Shown here: one piece after another, positions 62,731-64,000 of the stretch
Layout: each line of letters begins with the position of its first letter
How positions within the stretch are numbered: the stretch's first letter is position 1
From: Gallionella sp.
GTDB taxonomy: Bacteria > Pseudomonadota > Gammaproteobacteria > Burkholderiales > Gallionellaceae
Length of the DNA stretch: 64,000 bases
Assembly (NCBI GenBank): GCA_028714895.1
Contig: JAQTLM010000006.1
Coordinates: 84,817 to 148,816 of the forward strand
Direction of reading: 5' to 3'
Program-made: the position numbers and the translations under genes
The notes under the pieces: model-generated
What the model was told of the DNA's origin: nothing
Databases searched by the model: none
The model's input: only the letters and a program-made list of their open reading frames with translations

Positions 62731-63010
62731 ATGCTAAACAACATGAAACTAAACGACATGAAAATCAGTACCCGGTTGATATTCCCGCTGGCTGGACTCG
62801 TGATAATCCTGGCTGGGCTCGTGATGATCGGCGCCTGGCTGGGCTTGTGGTGATCGGCGCGTTGGGTTTGTATGCTGCGGACAGGACGAATAGCGCGCTT
62901 GAGTCAACATATAACACCAAGTTAATTCCCATCGCGCAAATGGAGCCATCGCCAGGGCTAACCTGGGCAATCGGCTCGCCATCTCCAACGCGATCATGCG
63001 GCCTGAAATA
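62731..63010 (+). pseudogene. truncated, frameshifted duplicate of the following chemotaxis receptor
   Basis: About 280 bases that closely copy the first 90 codons of the gene at 63232. Reading begins MLNNMKLNDMKISTRLIF, then stops after LGLW because of a rearrangement within the membrane-helix codons; the frame resumes at GALGLYAADRTNSALEST and is lost again near 62940, where one base is missing relative to the intact copy. The leader sequence with GGGTTATGCAGG is also duplicated (62697-62710 and 63051-63063). The rest of the gap 63011-63231 has no gene. Confidence 0.85.
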
Positions 63011-63231
63011 TCAAGAGTGGAAAACATAACCTGGATCGTGCAGTTATCGGGTTATGCAGGGTTAATTTGGCGACGTGGCTCGCGCGCGTCAGCTCACGGA
63101 CCAACGTCATCGCATCGTGCGAGACATAGCGATATATGCATTGCTGCTAAAGATAGCAGAAGAACTTGGCTCGCAATCGCAGGATGTCTTTATATTAAGT
63201 GGATGTGGTAACTAATTAATAAGGATTGAAG

Positions 63232-64000
63232 ATGCTAAACGACATGAAAATTAGTACCCGGTTGATATTCCTGCTGGCCTTCCTGCTGGCGGGGCTTGTG
63301 GTGATCGGCGCGTTGGGTTTGTATGCTGCGGACAGGGCAAATAGCGCGCTTGAGTCAACGTATAACACCAAGTTAATTCCCATCGCGCAAATGGATGCCA
63401 TCGCCAGGGCTAACCTGGGCAATCGGCTCGCCATCGCCAATGCGATCATGCGGCCTGAAAATATGGCGGAGCATATTCGGGAAATAGGAGAGAACAAGTC
63501 TGTAATCGACAAGCAGTGGGAAGCCTTCATGGCTTCATTGACGGACGATGAAGACAAAATCCTGGCGGCAAAATTTGCCGACGCGCGCGGACGCTTTGTC
63601 GAAGAAGGCATCAAACCGGCGGTAGCGGCGATGCGCGCCAATAATGCGGCCGAGATCAGGCGGATACAGGCGGAGCATATTACCCCCCTGAACGTTCCGT
63701 TAAACGAAACGATGGGCGCGCTAATCGAGATGGAGAAGCGCGATGCCGAAAAATTGCACCTGGAATCGGTTGCCGCATTCAAAACCATGCGCGAATTTTC
63801 CATCGCGCTGATTTTACTCGGCGCAGCATTGGGTTGCGCATTGGGGTTTTCGATCATCCGCAGCATCAACCGCTCGGTGGGCGAACTGTGTGGTGTGATG
63901 GTGAAGATGTCGGCGGATGGCGACTTGAGCGCACGCGCCAAGGTGTACGGACAGGATGAAATCGGCCAGGCGGCGACAGCGTTCAACGGCCTGATCGACG
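63232..64000 (+). CDS. methyl-accepting chemotaxis protein, N-terminal part (cut by window edge)
   Basis: The first 256 codons of a chemoreceptor. A cytoplasmic start (MLNDMKISTRL) is followed by membrane helix 1 (LLAFLLAGLVVIGALGLYA), a four-helix-bundle periplasmic domain (about 35-190) with many charged helices, membrane helix 2 (SIALILLGAALGCALGFSII), and a HAMP domain (SINRSVGELCGVMVKMSADGD onwards). The methylation and CheW-binding region would lie beyond 64000. AAGGA lies ten bases before the ATG; a second ATG at 63244 is possible. Confidence 0.9.
   Translation, partial: MLNDMKISTRLIFLLAFLLAGLVVIGALGLYAADRANSALESTYNTKLIPIAQMDAIARANLGNRLAIANAIMRPENMAEHIREIGENKSVIDKQWEAFMASLTDDEDKILAAKFADARGRFVEEGIKPAVAAMRANNAAEIRRIQAEHITPLNVPLNETMGALIEMEKRDAEKLHLESVAAFKTMREFSIALILLGAALGCALGFSIIRSINRSVGELCGVMVKMSADGDLSARAKVYGQDEIGQAATAFNGLID

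Overview
The window reads as chromosomal DNA of a betaproteobacterium, most likely order Nitrosomonadales and plausibly Gallionellaceae (inferred from gene order leuC / entericidin / leuD / leuB / asd / fimV / truA / trpF / trpB, GC-rich coding sequence and protein style; no rRNA or tRNA gene was found to confirm it). Most of it is core metabolism, but it is laced with several families of palindromic repeats, some of them sitting in frame inside proteins.

Layout. 1-9365 (minus): amino-acid operon(s) trpB (cut by the window edge), trpF, truA, an ECF-T-like membrane protein, fimV, asd, leuB, leuD, a tiny entericidin-like lipoprotein, leuC. 9393-10562: MFS transporter. 10737-19614 (minus): a five-gene exopolysaccharide locus made of a BcsB-like protein, NfrB glycosyltransferase with C-terminal MshEN repeats, NfrA outer-membrane TPR protein, WecB and a cNMP-binding/degenerate-GGDEF protein. 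It matches the parts list of the c-di-GMP-controlled N4-glycan-receptor pathway of E. coli, here with wecB linked. 19927-23855 (plus): grpE-dnaK-dnaJ with two sigma-32-type promoters. 24027-29013: VOC protein, then a minus-strand run of MBL hydrolase, HupE, DUF190, CrcB, a coiled-coil protein, an ATP-grasp-like protein and a chalcone-isomerase-like protein. 29159-38239 (minus): fatty-acid oxidation genes (thiolase, FadB/FadN-like, acyl-CoA ligase, FadE) interrupted by an AT-rich HEPN-like ORF; upstream lie a second cNMP/degenerate-GGDEF protein and radA.

40906-43709: EmrAB-type efflux pair. 43812-45672 (minus): flavin reductase-like protein, YaiI, and an AT-rich HNH-like protein. Then dinG/yoaA, serB, a secreted pentapeptide-repeat protein, smc, queF and an arsRC-acr3 operon. 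55632-62629 (plus): an EAL-CBS-GGDEF protein overlapping plsC, then psiE, a PlcP-type metallophosphoesterase, dgkA, a GT4 glycosyltransferase and an OlsB-type N-acyltransferase. With direct repeats of 11-bp periodicity resembling Pho boxes, this looks like a phosphate-starvation lipid-remodelling island. The window ends inside a chemotaxis receptor preceded by its own truncated, frameshifted duplicate.

Main items worth attention: the linked NfrAB/WecB/BcsB-like locus with a putative c-di-GMP receptor; the Pho-type lipid island with a duplicated promoter and decayed olsB 5' end ahead of plcP; a 55-61 bp element with a covarying stem found three times (twice inside genes); and in-frame palindromes in SMC, an ATP-grasp-like protein and FadB-like protein.
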